A stretch of DNA of 64,000 bases from Erpobdella octoculata (taxonomy: Eukaryota; Annelida; Clitellata; Hirudinida; Erpobdellidae). The stretch spans positions 40,988,134-41,052,133 of the forward strand of contig OZ022238.1 in the NCBI GenBank assembly GCA_963978895.1. Direction: 5' to 3'. Positions 21,231 through 34,456 of the stretch are shown in pieces. Within the stretch, counting starts at the first letter, position 1. Every line of letters begins with the position of its first letter. The translations under genes and the position numbers were made by a program. A model generated the notes under the pieces. The model had not been told where the DNA came from. It made no database searches and was given only the letters and a program-made list of their open reading frames with translations.

Positions 21231-21780
21231 GACAAGCTAAAAAGTGTTAACAGAAAACAGTGTATAGAAAGATACAGAGCACTTTCTTAGTCCAAATCGC
21301 TGAGGAGTGTATACGCCTCTGAGTCAAAATATCAAATGACAAAAACCAAAAAGTTACTCCTATTTATACCCATACGACAATGGCTTCGCGAGAAGATGAT
21401 TGGCTATACGGCATTAGGTCCTATTTGATTGGATCTAGCAACTCAGTCCTTGCTACGATTGGTTGTTAAATTCTTTTATATAAACACTTTTATTTGTATG
21501 GTTGTTTAAATATATAATTACAATTATTTATTTGTTTTTTGTGTTGTTTATGAGTTTGTTGTTAACTTGCATTGTTCATCTATTATTTTCCTGCTTCTTC
21601 TCTCTTTTTCTCCCGCGCGCTCTTTCGCGCCCGGTTGTCTTCCGTTCCCGCTTAGTTTTCATCACTTGTGTACGTTCGACTTCTTTATTTTCACTTTGAA
21701 TTGACAACTGTCTAAGTTCAGAAATCGCAGGTGTTCACAAAAAAAGTTCTAATAGCATTAGCTATTTCTATTTCTTATTT

Positions 21781-22669
21781 TTATACATTTAACGCTTTTA
21801 GAGAATTGAAAAACGTATTCAGTGTTTCAGAACAGACACCTTTTACCAATGCTTTTTGATGCATTTCTTTGTCACCTGTCAGCAGGACAAGATACATTGT
21901 ATCGGTCTTATTGTTTTTGAGAACTTCGCAGCATTTCACGATCACGTCATCATTACAACTTGAACCACGACCGGATTTGTCGTCATCATTAGTTTGTTCG
22001 GAAAACGATGAAAATATACCTTTAGCAGTACAAAATGAAATAAGAGGATATTTCGATACAGGTTCACTTTTCAAAAAAGCACAAGCACGAGCTGCTTTTA
22101 GTTTCAAGTTTTCAATTTTTTCAGACGTTTCTCCAGGTTTAAGTTTTCGGCCGTTGCAAGCTAAATTAATTATTTCATGAGTCACCATAGTTGGTACCAC
22201 AAATTTGAATATTCCCTTTTTATTATTTCGACAAACTCTGCTAAATAATCTAGCAGAGCATTTGTGTCGAGAACAACCGTTAAAGCGTATTTCTGTTGTG
22301 TATTTTGAATCAAGTTGTATGCGTAAACTGTTTTTAAGTTCACTGGTATAGGCGAGTCTAATGTTTTTCTGACGTTTATTGGGTTTTGAGAAGTTCGGTT
22401 GCAAATCTGTACTGCCTCAACATTTTTGCTTTCATTTTCTGCGTTCTTTTAATGATGTGTTTTTTTTCATGTCTGTCATAGTAACATTTTACACCTGTCT
22501 GGTCAATAACATACTCTGACTTTTTGCAAGCAGATTTTAAATGATTTTCTTCAAAACAATGAGTTTCAGCTAAATTGAGCTCTGTGTTACGTTGAAAAAA
22601 GCCAGTGTAAAAATATTCAGCAGGTCTGTGGATAAGTACGGGTTGAACGTACACGATACAAGATGCCAT
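21781..22669 (-). pseudogene. PIN-domain gene copy, two 1-bp deletions
   Basis: Frame lost at codon ~73 by one missing T near 22449, and again near 22220, where ccctttttcatt has become ccctttttatt. The second shift restores the PIN frame from KKGIFKF onward. The same pair of deletions, plus I168/I169 after the HE of the PIN motif, is found at 51867-52755 and 53306-54194, 30 kb away. Confidence 0.88.
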
Positions 22670-23219
22670 GACAAGCTAAAAAGTGTTAACAGAAAACAGT
22701 GTATAGAAAGATACAGAGCACTTTCTTAATCCAAATCGCTGAGGAGTGTATACGCCTCTGAGTCAAAATATCACATGACAAAAACCAAAAAGTTACTCCT
22801 ATTTATACCCATACGACAATGGCTTCGCGAGAAGATGATTGGCTATACGGCATTAGGTCCTAATTGATTGGATCTAGCAACTCAGTCCTTGCTACGATTG
22901 GTTGTTAAATTCTTTTATAAAAACACTTTTATTTGTATGGTTGTTTAAATATATAATTACAATTATTTATTTATTTATTGTGTTGTATATGAGTTTGTTG
23001 TTAACTTGCATTGTTCATCTATTATTTTCCTGCTTCTTCTCTCTTTTTCTCCCGCGCGCTCTTTCCTGCCCGGTTGTCTTCCGTTCCCGCATAGTTTTCA
23101 TCACTTGTGTACGTTCGACTTCTTTATTTTCACTTTGAATTGACAATTGTCTAAGTTCAGAAATCGCAGGTGTTCACAAAAAAAGTTCTAATAGCATTAG
23201 CTATTTCTATTTCTTATTT

Positions 23220-24110
23220 TTATACATTTAACGCTTTTAGAGAATTGAAAAACGTATTCGGTGTTTCAGAACAGACACCTTTCACCAATGCTTTTTGACG
23301 CATTTCTTTGTCACCTGTTAGCAGGACAAGATACATTGTATCGGTCTTATTGTTTTTAAGAACTTCGCAGCATTTCACGATCACGTCATCATTACAACTT
23401 GAACCCCGACCGGATTTGTCGTCATCATTAGTTTGTTCGATAAACGATGAAAATATACCTTTAGCAGTACAAAATGAAATAAGAGGATATTTCGATACAG
23501 GTTCACTTTTCAAAAATGCACAAGCACGAGCTGCTTTTAGTTTCAAGTTTTCAATTTTTTCAGACGTTTCTCAAGGTTTAAGTTTTCGGCCATTGCAAGC
23601 TAAATTAGTTAGTTCATGAGTCACCATAGTTGGTACCACAAATTTGAATATTCCCTTTTTCATTATTTCGACAAACTCTGCCAAATAATCTAGCAGAGCA
23701 TTTGTGTCGAGAACAACCGTTAAAACGTATTTCTGTTGTGTATTTTGAATCAAGTTGTATGCGTAAACTGTTTTTAAGTTCACTGGTATAGGCGAGTCTA
23801 ATGTTTTTCTGACGTTTATTGGGTTTTGAGAAGTTCGGTTGCAAATCTGTACTGCCTCAACATTTTTGTTTTCATTTTCTGCGTTCTTTTTAATGTTGTG
23901 TTTTTTTCCATGTCTGTCATAGTAACATTTTACACCTGTCTGGTCAATAACATACTCTGACTTTTTGGAAGCAGATTTTAAATGATTTTCTTCGAAACAA
24001 TGAGTTTCAGCTAAATTGAGCTCTGTTTTACGTTGAAAAAAGCCAGTGTAAAAATATTCAGCAGGTCTGTGGATAAGTACGGGTTGAACGTACACGATAA
24101 AAGATGCCAT
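23220..24110 (-). pseudogene. PIN-domain gene copy, stop at codon 180
   Basis: The full-length frame is interrupted by GGA to TGA at codon 180 (about 23571-23573). The 179-residue remainder contains D135 and E166 but lacks the NDD and TGD motifs. The C4F change is shared with the copy at 24661. Confidence 0.9.
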
Positions 24111-24660
24111 GACAAGCTAAAAAGTGTTAACAGAAAACAGTGTATAGAAAGATACAGAGCACTTTCTTAGTCCAAATCGCTGAGAAGTGTATACGCCTCT
24201 GAGTCAAAATATCAAATGACAAAAACAAAAAAGTTATTCCTATTCATACCCATACGACAATGGCTTCGCGAGAAGATGATTGGCTATACGGCATTAGGTC
24301 CTATTTGATTGGATCTAGCAACTCAGTCCTTGCTACGATTGGTTGTTAAATTCTTTTATATAAACACTTTTATTTGTATGGTTGTTTAAATATATAATTA
24401 CAATTATTTATTTATTTATTGTGTTGTATATGAGTTTGTTGTTAACTTGCATTGTTCATCTATTATTTTCCTGCTTCTTCTCTCTTTTTCTCCAGCGCGC
24501 TCTTTCGCGCCCGGTTGTCTTCCGTTCCCGCTTAGTTTTCATCACTTGTGTACGTTCGACTTCTTTATTTTCACTTTGAATTAACAATTGTCTGAGTTCA
24601 GAAATCGCAGGTGTTCACAAAAAAAGTTCTAATAGCATTAGCTATTTCTATTTCTTATTT

Positions 24661-25548
24661 TTATACATTTAACGCTTTTAGAGAATTGAAAAACGTATTC
24701 GGTGTTTCAGAACAGACACCTTTCACCAATGCTTTTTGACGCATTTCTTTGTCACCTGTTAGCAGGACAAGATACATTGTATCGGTCTTATTGTTTTTAA
24801 GAACTTCGCAGCATTTCACGATCACGTCATCATTACAACTTGAACCCCGACCGGATTTGTCGTCATCATTATTTTGTTCGGAAAACGATGAAAATATACC
24901 TTTAGCAGTACAAAATGAAATAAGAGGATATTTCGATACAGGTTCACTTTTCATAAAAGCACAAGCACGAGCTGCTTTTAGTTTCAAGTTTTCAATTTTT
25001 TCAGACGTTTCTCCAGGTTTACGTTTTCGGCAATTGCAAGCTAAATTAGTTAGTTCATGAGTCACCATAGTTGGTACCACAAATTTGAATATTCTCTTTT
25101 TCATTATTTCGACAAACTCTGCCAAATAATCTAGCAGAGCATTTGTGTCGAGAACAACCGTTAAAGCGTATTTCTGTTTTGTATTTTGAATCAAGTTGTA
25201 TGCGTAAACTGTTTTTAAGTTCACTGGTATAGGCGAGTCTGTTTTTCTGACTTTTATTGGGTTTTGAGAAGTTCGGTTGCAAATCTGTACTGCCTCAACA
25301 TTTTTGTTTTCATTTTCTGCGTTCTTTTTAATGTTGTGTTTTTTTCCATGTCTGTCATAGTAACATTTTACACCTGTCTGGTCAATAACATACTCTGACT
25401 TTTTGCAAGCAGATTTTAAATGATTTTCTTCGAAACAATGAGTTTCAGCTAAATTGAGCTCTGTTTTACGTTGAAAAAAGCCAGTGTAAAAATATTCAGC
25501 AGGTCTGTTAATAAGTACGGGTTGAACGTACACGATAAAAGATGCCAT
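24661..25548 (-). CDS. PIN-domain protein, intact 295-residue copy
   Basis: Open copy with an in-frame loss of one leucine after RKT (position 104 of the reference). It is the most divergent intact copy: F4, N14, R153, C174, R177, M200 and N227 differ from the usual residues, but all acidic active-site positions are kept and A138 is the common form. The TATA box is at 25679-25686. In its 3' spacer the E2F-like block has a CCC-to-CCA change beside the CpG run. Confidence 0.82.
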   Translation of the reverse strand: MASFIVYVQPVLINRPAEYFYTGFFQRKTELNLAETHCFEENHLKSACKKSEYVIDQTGVKCYYDRHGKKHNIKKNAENENKNVEAVQICNRTSQNPIKVRKTDSPIPVNLKTVYAYNLIQNTKQKYALTVVLDTNALLDYLAEFVEIMKKRIFKFVVPTMVTHELTNLACNCRKRKPGETSEKIENLKLKAARACAFMKSEPVSKYPLISFCTAKGIFSSFSEQNNDDDKSGRGSSCNDDVIVKCCEVLKNNKTDTMYLVLLTGDKEMRQKALVKGVCSETPNTFFNSLKALNV

Positions 25549-26098
25549 GACAAGCTAAAAAGTGTTAACAGAAAACAGTGTATAGAAAGATACAGAGCAC
25601 TTTCTTAGTCCAAATCGCTGAGAAGTGTATACGCCTCTGAGTCAAAATATCAAATGACAAAAACAAAAAAGTTATTCCTATTTATACCCATACGACAATG
25701 GCTTCGCGAGAAGATGATTGGCTATACGGCATTAGGTCCTATTTGATTGGATCTACCAACTCAGTCCTTGCTACGATTGGTTGTTAAATTCTTTTATATA
25801 AACACTTTTATTTGTATGGTTGTTTAAATATATAATTACAATTATTTATTTATTTATTGTGTTGTATATGAGTTTGTTGTTAACTTGCATTGTTCATCTA
25901 TTATTTTCCTGCTTCTTCTCTCTTTTTCTCCCGCGCGCTCTTTCGCGCCCGGTTGTCTTCCGTTCCCGCTTAGTTTTCATCACTTGTGTACGTTCGACTT
26001 CTTTATTTTCACTTTGAATTAACAATTGTCTGAGTTCAGAAATCGCAGGTGTTCACAAAAAAAGTTCTAATAGCATTAGCTATTTCTATTTCTTATTT

Positions 26099-26990
26099 TT
26101 ATACATTTAACGCTTTTAGAGAATTAAAAAACGTATTCAGTGTTTCAGAACAGACACCTTTCAGCAATGCTTTTTGACGCATTTCTTTGTCACCTGTCAG
26201 CAGGACAAGATACATTGTATCGGTCTTATTGTTTTTGAGAACTTCGCAGCATTTCACGATCAAGTCATCATTACAACTTGAACCCCGACCGGATTTGTCG
26301 TCATCATAAGTTTGTTCGGAAAACGATGAAAATATACCTTTAGCAGTACAAAATGAAATAAGAGGATATTTCGATACAGGTTCACTTTTCAAAAAAGCAC
26401 AAGCACGAGCTGCTTTTAGTTTCAAGTTTTCAATTTTTTTCAGACGTTTCTCCAGGTTTAAGTTTTCGGCCATTGCAAGCTAAATTAGTTAGTTCATGAG
26501 TCACCATAGTTGGTACCACAAATTTGAATATTCCCTTTTTCATTATTTCGACAAACTCTGCCAAATAATCTAGCAGAGCATTTGTGTCGAGAACAACCGT
26601 TAAAGCGTATTTCTGTTGTGTATTTTGAATCAAGTTGTATGCGTAAACTGTTTTTAAGTTCACTGGTATAGGCGAGTCTAATGTTTTTCTGACGTTTATT
26701 GGGTTTTGAGAAGTTCGGTTGCAAATCTGTACTGCCTCAACATTTTTGCTTTCATTTTCTGCGTTCTTTTTAATGATGTGTTTTTTTCCATGTCTGTCAT
26801 AGTAACATTTTACACCTGTCTGGTCAATAACATACTCTGACTTTTTGCAAGCAGATTTTAAATGATTTTCTTCGAAACAATGAGTTTCAGCTAAATTGAG
26901 CTCTGTTTTACGTTGAAAAAAGCCAGTGTAAAAATATTCAGCAGGTCTGTGGATAAGTACGGGTTGAACGTACACGATACAAGATGCCAT
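26099..26990 (-). pseudogene. PIN-domain gene copy, frameshift at codon ~185
   Basis: One extra T in the run at 26430-26437 (SEKIENL region) shifts the frame after 185 residues. Everything before and after is otherwise open. The C-terminal part carries L276 and E282TLNTFF changes. A single homopolymer lesion such as this could also be a sequencing error. Confidence 0.85.
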
Positions 26991-27540
26991 GACAAGCTAA
27001 AACGTGTTAACAGAAAACAGTGTATAGAAAGATACAGAGCACTTTCTTAGTCCAAATCGCTGAGGAGTGTATACGCCTCTGAGTCAAAATATCAAATGAC
27101 AAAAACGAAAAAGTTACTCCTATTTATACCCATACGACAATGTCTTCGCGAGAAGATGATTAGCTATACGGCATTAGGTCCTATTTGATTGTATCTAGCA
27201 ACTCAGTCCTTGCTACGATTGGTTGTTAAATTCTTTTATATAAACACTTTTATTTGTATGGTTGTTTAAATATATAATTACAATTATTTATTTATTTATT
27301 GTGTTGTATATGAGTTTGTTGTTAACTTGCATTGTTCATCTATTATTTTCCTGCTTTTTCTCTCTTTTTCTCCCGCGCGCTCTTTCGCGCCCGGTTGTCT
27401 TCCGTTCCCGCTTAATTTTCATCACTTGTGTACGTTCGACTTCTTTATTTTCACTTTGAATTGACAATTGTCTAAGTTCAGACATCGCAGGTGTTCACAA
27501 AAAAAGTTCTAATAGCATTAGCTATTTCTATTTCTTATTT

Positions 27541-28432
27541 TTATACATTTAACGCTTTTAGAGAATTGAAAAACGTATTCGGTGTTTCAGAACAGACACC
27601 TTTTACCAATGCTTTTTGACGCATTTCTTTGTCACCTGTCAGCAGGACAAGATACATTGTATCGGTCTTATTGTTTTTAAGAACTTCGCAGCATTTCACG
27701 ATCACGTCATCATTACAACTTGAACCCCGACCGGATTTGTCGTCATCATTAGTTTGTTCGGAAAACGATGAAAATATACCTTTAGCAGTACAAAATGAAA
27801 TAAGAGGATATTTCGATACAGGTTCACTTTTCAAAAAAGCACAAGCACGAGCTGCTTTTAGTTTCAAGTTTTCAATTTTTTCAGACGTTTCTCCAGGTTT
27901 AAGTTTTCGGCCATTGCAAGCTAAATTAGTTAGTTCATGAGTCACCATAGTTGGTACCACAAATTTGAATATTCCCTTTTTCATTATTTCGAAGAAACTC
28001 TGCCAAATAATCTAGCAGAGCATTTGTGTCGAGAACAACCATTAAAGCGTATTTCTGTTGTGTATTTTAAATCAAGTTGTATGCGTAAACTGTTTTTAAG
28101 TTCACTGGTATAGGCGAGTCTAATGTTTTTCTGACGTTTATTGGGTTTTGAGAAGTTCGGTTGCAAATCTGTACTGCCTCAACATTTTTGCTTTCATTTT
28201 CTGCGTTCTTTTTAATGATGTGTTTTTTTCCATGTCTGTCATAGTAACATTTTACACCTGTCTGGTCAATAACATACTCTGACTTTTTGCAAGCAGATTT
28301 TAAATGATTTTCTTCGAAACAATGAGTTTCAGCTAAATTGAGCTCTGTTTTACGTTGAAAAAAGCCAGTGTAAAAATATTCAGCAGGTCTGTGGATAAGT
28401 ACGGGTTGAACGTACACGATACAAGATGCCAT
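27541..28432 (-). pseudogene. PIN-domain gene copy, stop 122 plus frameshift
   Basis: Codon 122 is CAA to TAA and one base is inserted in tcgaagaaactc near codon ~148. Exactly the same two lesions, plus the same silent accattaaag change, occur at 32394-33285. The two are duplicates of one dead monomer. A Helitron is inserted in its upstream spacer at 28673. Confidence 0.9.
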
Positions 28433-28672
28433 GACAAGCTAAAAAGTGTTAACAGAAAACAGTGTATAGAAAGATACAGAGCACTTTCTTAGTCCAAATC
28501 GCTGAGGAGTGTATACGCCTCTGAGTCAAAATATCAAATGACAAAAACAAAAAAGTTACTCCTATTTATACCCATACGACAATGGCTTCGCGAGAAGATG
28601 ATTGGCTATACGGCATTAGGTCCTATTTGATTGGATCTAGCAACTCAGTCCTTGCTACGATTGGTTGTTAAA

Positions 28673-30111
28673 TCTATATATATAAAAGAACATGTCCTGA
28701 CTGACAGATGACTGACTCATAATCAACGCCGAGCTCAAACGCCTCATCCTAGGAACGTGAAATTTGGAACTTATATTACTTTTATAGCGTAAACATCCGC
28801 TAAGAAAGGATTTTTGAAAATTTTGCTCCTGAGGGGAAAAAACTGGAAAACAAACTTTTTTCTAAAAATTTTTTCTAAAATTTTTTTCTGAAATTTGGTA
28901 TATAGATTCTTTTTGAAAAATAAAAAGATACGTGTTTCACCATTTTTTGAAAATTCGGTTTCCCGGACCTCAAATGTGGGTTGGAAAATTGGGTTATTTG
29001 GTTTTTAAAGTAGCTTCTACTCAAAAACTGTTAATGCTACAGGAGTAAAAATTAGTATTTAGTTTCTACTCCAAAAATAATGAAATACGTGTTTTAGCAT
29101 TTTTTGAAAATTTGGTTTCCAGGACTTCAAATGTGGGGTGGAAAATAGGGCTAATTGTCTTTTATAGTAACTGCTACTCAAAAACAGTAAATACCACAGA
29201 TGTAAAAATTATTATTTAGTTTCTTTTCTAAAAATAAAGATATACGTGTTTCACCATTTTTTACAAATTTTGTTTCCCGGACCTCAAATGTGGGCTGGAA
29301 AATTGGGTTATTTGGTTTTTAAAGTAGCTTCTACTCAAAAACTGTTAATGCTACAAAAGTAAAAATTAGTATTTAGTTTCTACTCTAAAAATAAGGATAT
29401 ATGTGTTTCACCATTTTTTGAAATTTTGGTTTTCAGGACCTCAAATGTGGGGTGGAAAAAAGGTTTCTTTGGTTTTTAAAGTAACTGCTACTCAAAAACT
29501 GTGAATGCTACAGATGTCAAAATTAGTATTTAGTATTTACTCAAAAAATTATGATATAAGTGTTTCAACATTTTTTTAAAAATTTGGTTTCCAGGACATC
29601 AAATGTGGGGTGGAAAAAAGGGTTATTTGATTTCAAAATAACTGCTACTCAAAAACTGTAAGTGCTACAAATGTAAAAATTAGTATTTTGAAGTATTGTG
29701 CCGGTTAAAAGTAGCTAAGTTCAGTTTATCACCGGCCGGGCCAAGCCGTTATTTTAGAGTCTTCACACGGGCCAGGCCAAACCTTAAATCAAAGTGGAAC
29801 GGGCCGAGGTTTTTCACCAAGTATATAGATATTTTAGTGATTTTAGGGTCTTCAGTTGGGCCGGGCCAAACCTGAAGTCAAGGTGGGACGGGCCGAAGTT
29901 TTTCATCAAGTATATAGAACTTCTAAGCCTGTAAGAATGGGCGGGGCCTAATTCAGACGGGCTGTGCCGGGCCAGGAGTTTGGGTTTTTAAAACGGGCTG
30001 GGCTAAGTTGTCGACGGGCCGAGCCGAGACCTAAAAAATTGATCTCTACTATGGATGCACGGTTCAAACTCTCTAATTTCATGCGAGCGAAGCCGCTACG
30101 GGCACTGCTAG
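28673..30111 (+). mobile_element. Non-autonomous Helitron
   Basis: The element starts TCTATATATATAAAAG and ends GGGCACTGCTAG, with a small AGCG-AAGC-CGCT hairpin ~10 bp before the CTAG. It is inserted between A and T of gttgttaaa^ttctttt without duplication. These are all canonical Helitron features. Inside are about five copies of a ~157-bp repeat (the phrase tcaaatgtggg at about 28970, 29127, 29283, 29441 and 29598). These are followed by a GC-rich tail (29700-30030) with repeated gggccgggcc-like words. No Rep/helicase gene is present. Confidence 0.9.
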
Positions 30112-30421
30112 TTCTTTTATATAAACACTTTTATTTGTATGGTTGTTTAAATATATAATTACAATTATTTATTTATTTATTGTGTTGTATATGAGTTTGT
30201 TGTTAACTTGCATTGTTCATCTATTATTTTCCTGCTTCTTCTCTCTTTTTCTCCCGCGCGCTCTTTCGCGCCCGGTTGTCTTCCGTTCCCGCTTAGTTTT
30301 CATCACTTGTGTACGTTCGACTTCTTTATTTTCACTTTGATTTGACAATTGTCTAAGTTCAGAAATCGCAGGTGTTCACAAAAAAAGTTCTAATAGCATT
30401 AGCTATTTCTATTTCTTATTT

Positions 30422-31311
30422 TTATACATTTAACGCTTTTAGAGAATTGAAAAACGTATTCGGTGTTTCAGAACAGACACCTTTCACCAATGCTTTTTGA
30501 CGCATTTCTTTGTCACCTGTCAGCAGGACAAGATACCATGTATCGGTCTTATTGTTTTTGAGAACTTCGCAGCATTTCACGATCACGTCATCATTACAAC
30601 TTGAACCCCGACCGGATTTGTCGTCATCATTAGTTTGTTCGGAAAACGATGAAAATATACCTTTAGCAGTACAAAATGAAATAAGAGGATATTTCGATAC
30701 AGGTTCACTTTTCAAAAAAGCACAAGCACGAGCTGCTTTTAGTTTCAAGTTTTCAATTTTTTCAGACGTTTCTCCAGGTTTAATTTTTCGGCCATTGCAA
30801 GCTAAATTAGTTAGTTCATGAGTCACCATAGTTGGTACCACAAATTTGATTATTCCCTTTTTCATTATTTCGACAAACTCTGCCAAATAATCTAGCAGAG
30901 CATTTGTGTCGAGACCAACCGTTAAAGCGTATTTCTGTTGTGTATTTTGAATGAAGTTGTATGCGTAAACTGTTTTTAAGTTCACTGGTATAGGCGAGTC
31001 TAATGTTTTTCTGACGTTTATTGGTTTTGAGAAGTTCGGTTGCAAATCTGTACTGCCTCAACATTTTTGCTTTCATTTTCTGCGTTCTTTTTAACGATGT
31101 GTTTTTTTCCATGTCTGTCATAGTAACATTTTACACCTGTCTGGTCAATAACATACTCTGACTTTTTGCAAGCAGATTTTAAATGATTTTCTTCGAAACA
31201 ATGAGTTTCAGCTAAATTGAGCTCCGTTTTACGTTGAAAAAAGCCAGTGTAAAAATATTCATCAGGTCTGTGGATAAGTACGGGTTGAACGTACGCGATA
31301 CAAGATGACAT
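30422..31311 (-). pseudogene. PIN-domain gene copy, 1-bp deletion
   Basis: Loss of one G near 31023 (ttggttttgag) shifts the frame after about 97 residues. The start reads MSSCIAYVQP. A V133G-like change precedes DTN, and M259 has become W in TDTWY. The left spacer has just regained monomer sequence after the Helitron end at 30111. Confidence 0.88.
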
Positions 31312-31689
31312 GACAAGCTTAAAAGAGTTAACAAAAAACAGTGTATAGAAAGATACAGAGCACTTTCTTAGTCCAAATCGCTGAGGAGTGTATACGCCTC
31401 TGAGTCAAAATATCAAATGACAAAAACGAAAAAGCTACTCCTAATTATACCCATACGACAATGGCTTCGCGAGAAGATGATTGGCTATACGGCATTAGGT
31501 CCTATTTGATTGGATCTAGCAACTCAGTCCTTGCTACGATTGGTTGTTAAATTCTTTTATATAAACACTTTTATTTGTATGGTTGTTTAAATATATAATT
31601 ACAATTATTTATTTATTTATTGTGTTGTATATGAGTTTGTTGTTAACTTGCATTGTTCATCTATTATTTTCCTGCTTTTTCTCTCTTTT

Positions 31690-31843
31690 CTGACTTTTTG
31701 CAAGCAGATTTTAAATGATTTTCTTCGAAAAAATGAGTTTCAGCTAAATTGAGCTCCGTTTTACGTTGAAAAAAGCCAGTGTAAAAATATTCATCAGGTC
31801 TGTGGATAAGTACGGGTTGAACGTACGCGATACAAGATGACAT
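31690..31843 (-). pseudogene. Deleted monomer: first 51 codons only
   Basis: A ~900-bp deletion joins the spacer (ctctctttt) directly to codon ~51 (ctgactttttg), leaving a 541-bp monomer with promoter and N-terminus but no PIN domain. The identical junction recurs at 35494/35495. Confidence 0.9.
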
Positions 31844-32393
31844 GACAAGCTAAAAAGTGTTAACAAAAAACAGTGTATAGAAAGATACAGAGCACTTTCT
31901 TAGTCCAAATCGCTGGGGAGTGTATACGCCTCTGAGTCAAAATATCAAATGACAAAAACGAAAAAGCTACTCCTATTTATACCCATACGACAATGGCTTC
32001 GCGAGAAGATGCTTGGCTATACGGCATTAGGTCCTATTTGATTGTATCTAGCAACTCAGTCCTTGCTACGATTGGTTGTTAAATTCTTTTATATAAACAC
32101 TTTTATTTGTATGGTTGTTTAAATATATAATTACAATTATTTATTTATTTATTGTGTTGTATATGAGTTTGTTGTTAACTTGCATTGTTCATCTATTCAT
32201 TTCCTGCTTTTTCTCTCTTTTTCTCCCGCGCGCTCTTTCGCGCCCGGTTGTCTTCCGTTCCCGCTTAATTTTCATCACTTGTGTACGTTCGACTTCTTTA
32301 TTTTCACTTTGAATTGACAATTGTCTAAGTTCAGACATCGCAGGTGTTCACAAAAAAAGTTCTAATAGCATTAGCTATTTCTATTTCTTATTT

Positions 32394-33285
32394 TTATACA
32401 TTTAACGCTTTTAGAGAATTGAAAAACGTATTCGGTGTTTCAGAACAGACACCTTTTACCAATGCTTTTTGACGCATTTCTTTGTCACCTGTCAGCAGGA
32501 CAAGATACATTGTATCGGTCTTATTGTTTTTAAGAACTTCGCAGCATTTCACGATCACGTCATCATTACAACTTGAACCCCGACCGGATTTGTCGTCATC
32601 ATTAGTTTGTTCGGAAAACGATGAAAATATACCTTTAGCAGTACAAAATGAAATAAGAGGATATTTCGATACAGGTTCACTTTTCAAAAAAGCACAAGCA
32701 CGAGCTGCTTTTAGTTTCAAGTTTTCAATTTTTTCAGACGTTTCTCCAGGTTTAAGTTTTCGGCCATTGCAAGCTAAATTAGTTAGTTCATGAGTCACCA
32801 TAGTTGGTACCACAAATTTGAATATTCCCTTTTTCATTATTTCGAAGAAACTCTGCCAAATAATCTAGCAGAGCATTTGTGTCGAGAACAACCATTAAAG
32901 CGTATTTCTGTTGTGTATTTTAAATCAAGTTGTATGCGTAAACTGTTTTTAAGTTCACTGGTATAGGCGAGTCTAATGTTTTTCTGACGTTTATTGGGTT
33001 TTGAGAAGTTCGGTTGCAAATCTGTACTGCCTCAACATTTTTGCTTTCATTTTCTGCGTTCTTTTTAATGATGTGTTTTTTTCCATGTCTGTCATAGTAA
33101 CATTTTACACCTGTCTGGTCAATAACATACTCTGACTTTTTGCAAGCAGATTTTAAATGATTTTCTTCGAAACAATGAGTTTCAGCTAAATTGAGCTCTG
33201 TTTTACGTTGAAAAAAGCCAGTGTAAAAATATTCAGCAGGTCTGTGGATAAGTACGGGTTGAACGTACACGATACAAGATGCCAT
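32394..33285 (-). pseudogene. PIN-domain gene copy, duplicate of 27541-28432
   Basis: It carries the same stop at codon 122 and the same 1-bp insertion near codon 148 as the copy 4.9 kb to its left, and almost no other difference. The upstream spacer here lacks the Helitron found at the other copy, so the duplication shows the pre-insertion site. Confidence 0.9.
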
Positions 33286-33632
33286 GACAAGCTAAAAAGT
33301 GTTAACAGAAAACAGTGTATAGAAAGATACAGAGCACTTTCTTAGTCCAAATCGCTGAGGAGTGTATACGCCTCTGAGTCAAAATATCAAATGACAAAAA
33401 CGAAAAAGTTACTCCTATTTATACCCATACGACAATGGCTTCGCGAGAAGATGATTGGCTATACGGCATTAGGTCCTATTTGATTGGATCTAGCAACTCA
33501 GTCCTTGCTACGATTGGTTGTTAAATTCTTTTATATAAACACTTTTATTTGTATGGTTGTTTAAATATCTAATTACAATTATTTATTTATTAATTGTGTT
33601 GTATATGAGTTTGTTGTTAACTTGCATTGTTC

Positions 33633-34427
33633 GCGTACCATACTTCCGGAAGTAAACAAAATAAATTCTCCGTTCTCCGTTCCGTTGTAATCGCATTTTT
33701 CATGCTAATTGACTAAATTTTCTAACTGTTTTAAAAAAACATTTTGTACGAATTATAATTTGCTTTAATTAGGACCTTTTCCCGAATTTGAGTTGATTTT
33801 GCGGCGGGTATCCCAGTTTAAATATGGCCAAATCAATCACTCTCGAGAGTCTTGAGGCAATACTGACAAAAATCACGGATAAACTCAACGATAATATGAT
33901 GAAGGTGATGGATACTATGAATAGGAACTTTGAGGTGGTGCTTAACAACGTGGTTCAGATACTAAAGGTGTCTTCTAAGGAGGCTTCTTCGAAAATGGAA
34001 TTACTGGCTTCGAGAATGAATACCATTGAGTCAAGGCTCGAAGGGCTAGAAAATAAGCTCCCAGATGCTGCTAGCTTGCAGAAAAATGACTCGACTCTGC
34101 TAGAGGCAGTTTCTCGCTCATTCGTGCTGCATGAACAGGAGAAGGAGGAAAGGAAGAAGAGATCCAACAATGCTGTTATTTCTGGAATAATGTTGGATGA
34201 TGCTGTTTCTGACTCCATTACTATCTCAAATTTTTGTGAAAACCACCTGACGGTGAAGCCAAAAATTCTGAGGATACGACGATTGAATAAGAACCCAAAC
34301 CAATCCAAAACACTCATTTGTGTTACTCTTTCTAGTGCCGAGGCTGTGGATGATCTGATACAGTCTTCTATGCTTCTTCGAGCTTCTAAGGATGACGGCG
34401 CCAAGCGAGTTTTTATTAACCGCGATC
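33633..34427 (+). mobile_element. 5' fragment of a second LINE
   Basis: About 795 bp of foreign sequence replaces the 3' spacer and last third of a PIN gene. It begins with ~190 bp of non-coding sequence (gcgtaccatacttccggaag...) and continues into an ORF1-like frame. The left junction follows gcattgttc. The right junction falls in tcatcattag, a sequence also present in the monomer, suggesting microhomology. No 3' tail or target duplication is present. This is the 5' end of the element, unlike a normal 5'-truncated LINE copy, so recombination rather than ordinary retrotransposition is likely. Confidence 0.75.
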
Positions 34428-34456
34428 TCATCATTAGTTTGTTCGGAAAACGATGA
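33824..34456 (+). CDS. LINE ORF1-like protein, truncated at junction
   Basis: Starts MAKSITLESLEAILTKITDK and stays open for 210 codons. The last 7 or so (ISLFGKR) are antisense PIN sequence read past the junction. Residues ~5-80 form a heptad-rich coiled coil. Residues ~105-203 look like the RRM-like core of LINE ORF1 proteins: ERKKRSNNAVISGI, then KPKILRIRRLN and VFINRDL. Such proteins coat LINE RNA. The product would lack its C-terminal domain. No reverse transcriptase follows. Confidence 0.65.
   Translation: MAKSITLESLEAILTKITDKLNDNMMKVMDTMNRNFEVVLNNVVQILKVSSKEASSKMELLASRMNTIESRLEGLENKLPDAASLQKNDSTLLEAVSRSFVLHEQEKEERKKRSNNAVISGIMLDDAVSDSITISNFCENHLTVKPKILRIRRLNKNPNQSKTLICVTLSSAEAVDDLIQSSMLLRASKDDGAKRVFINRDLIISLFGKR

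Noticed and set aside
29700..30030. GC-rich gggccgggcc tail as a promoter CpG island or separate gene
   Set aside because: It is present in all complete copies of the Helitron at the same place, so it is part of the element; no open frame of note.
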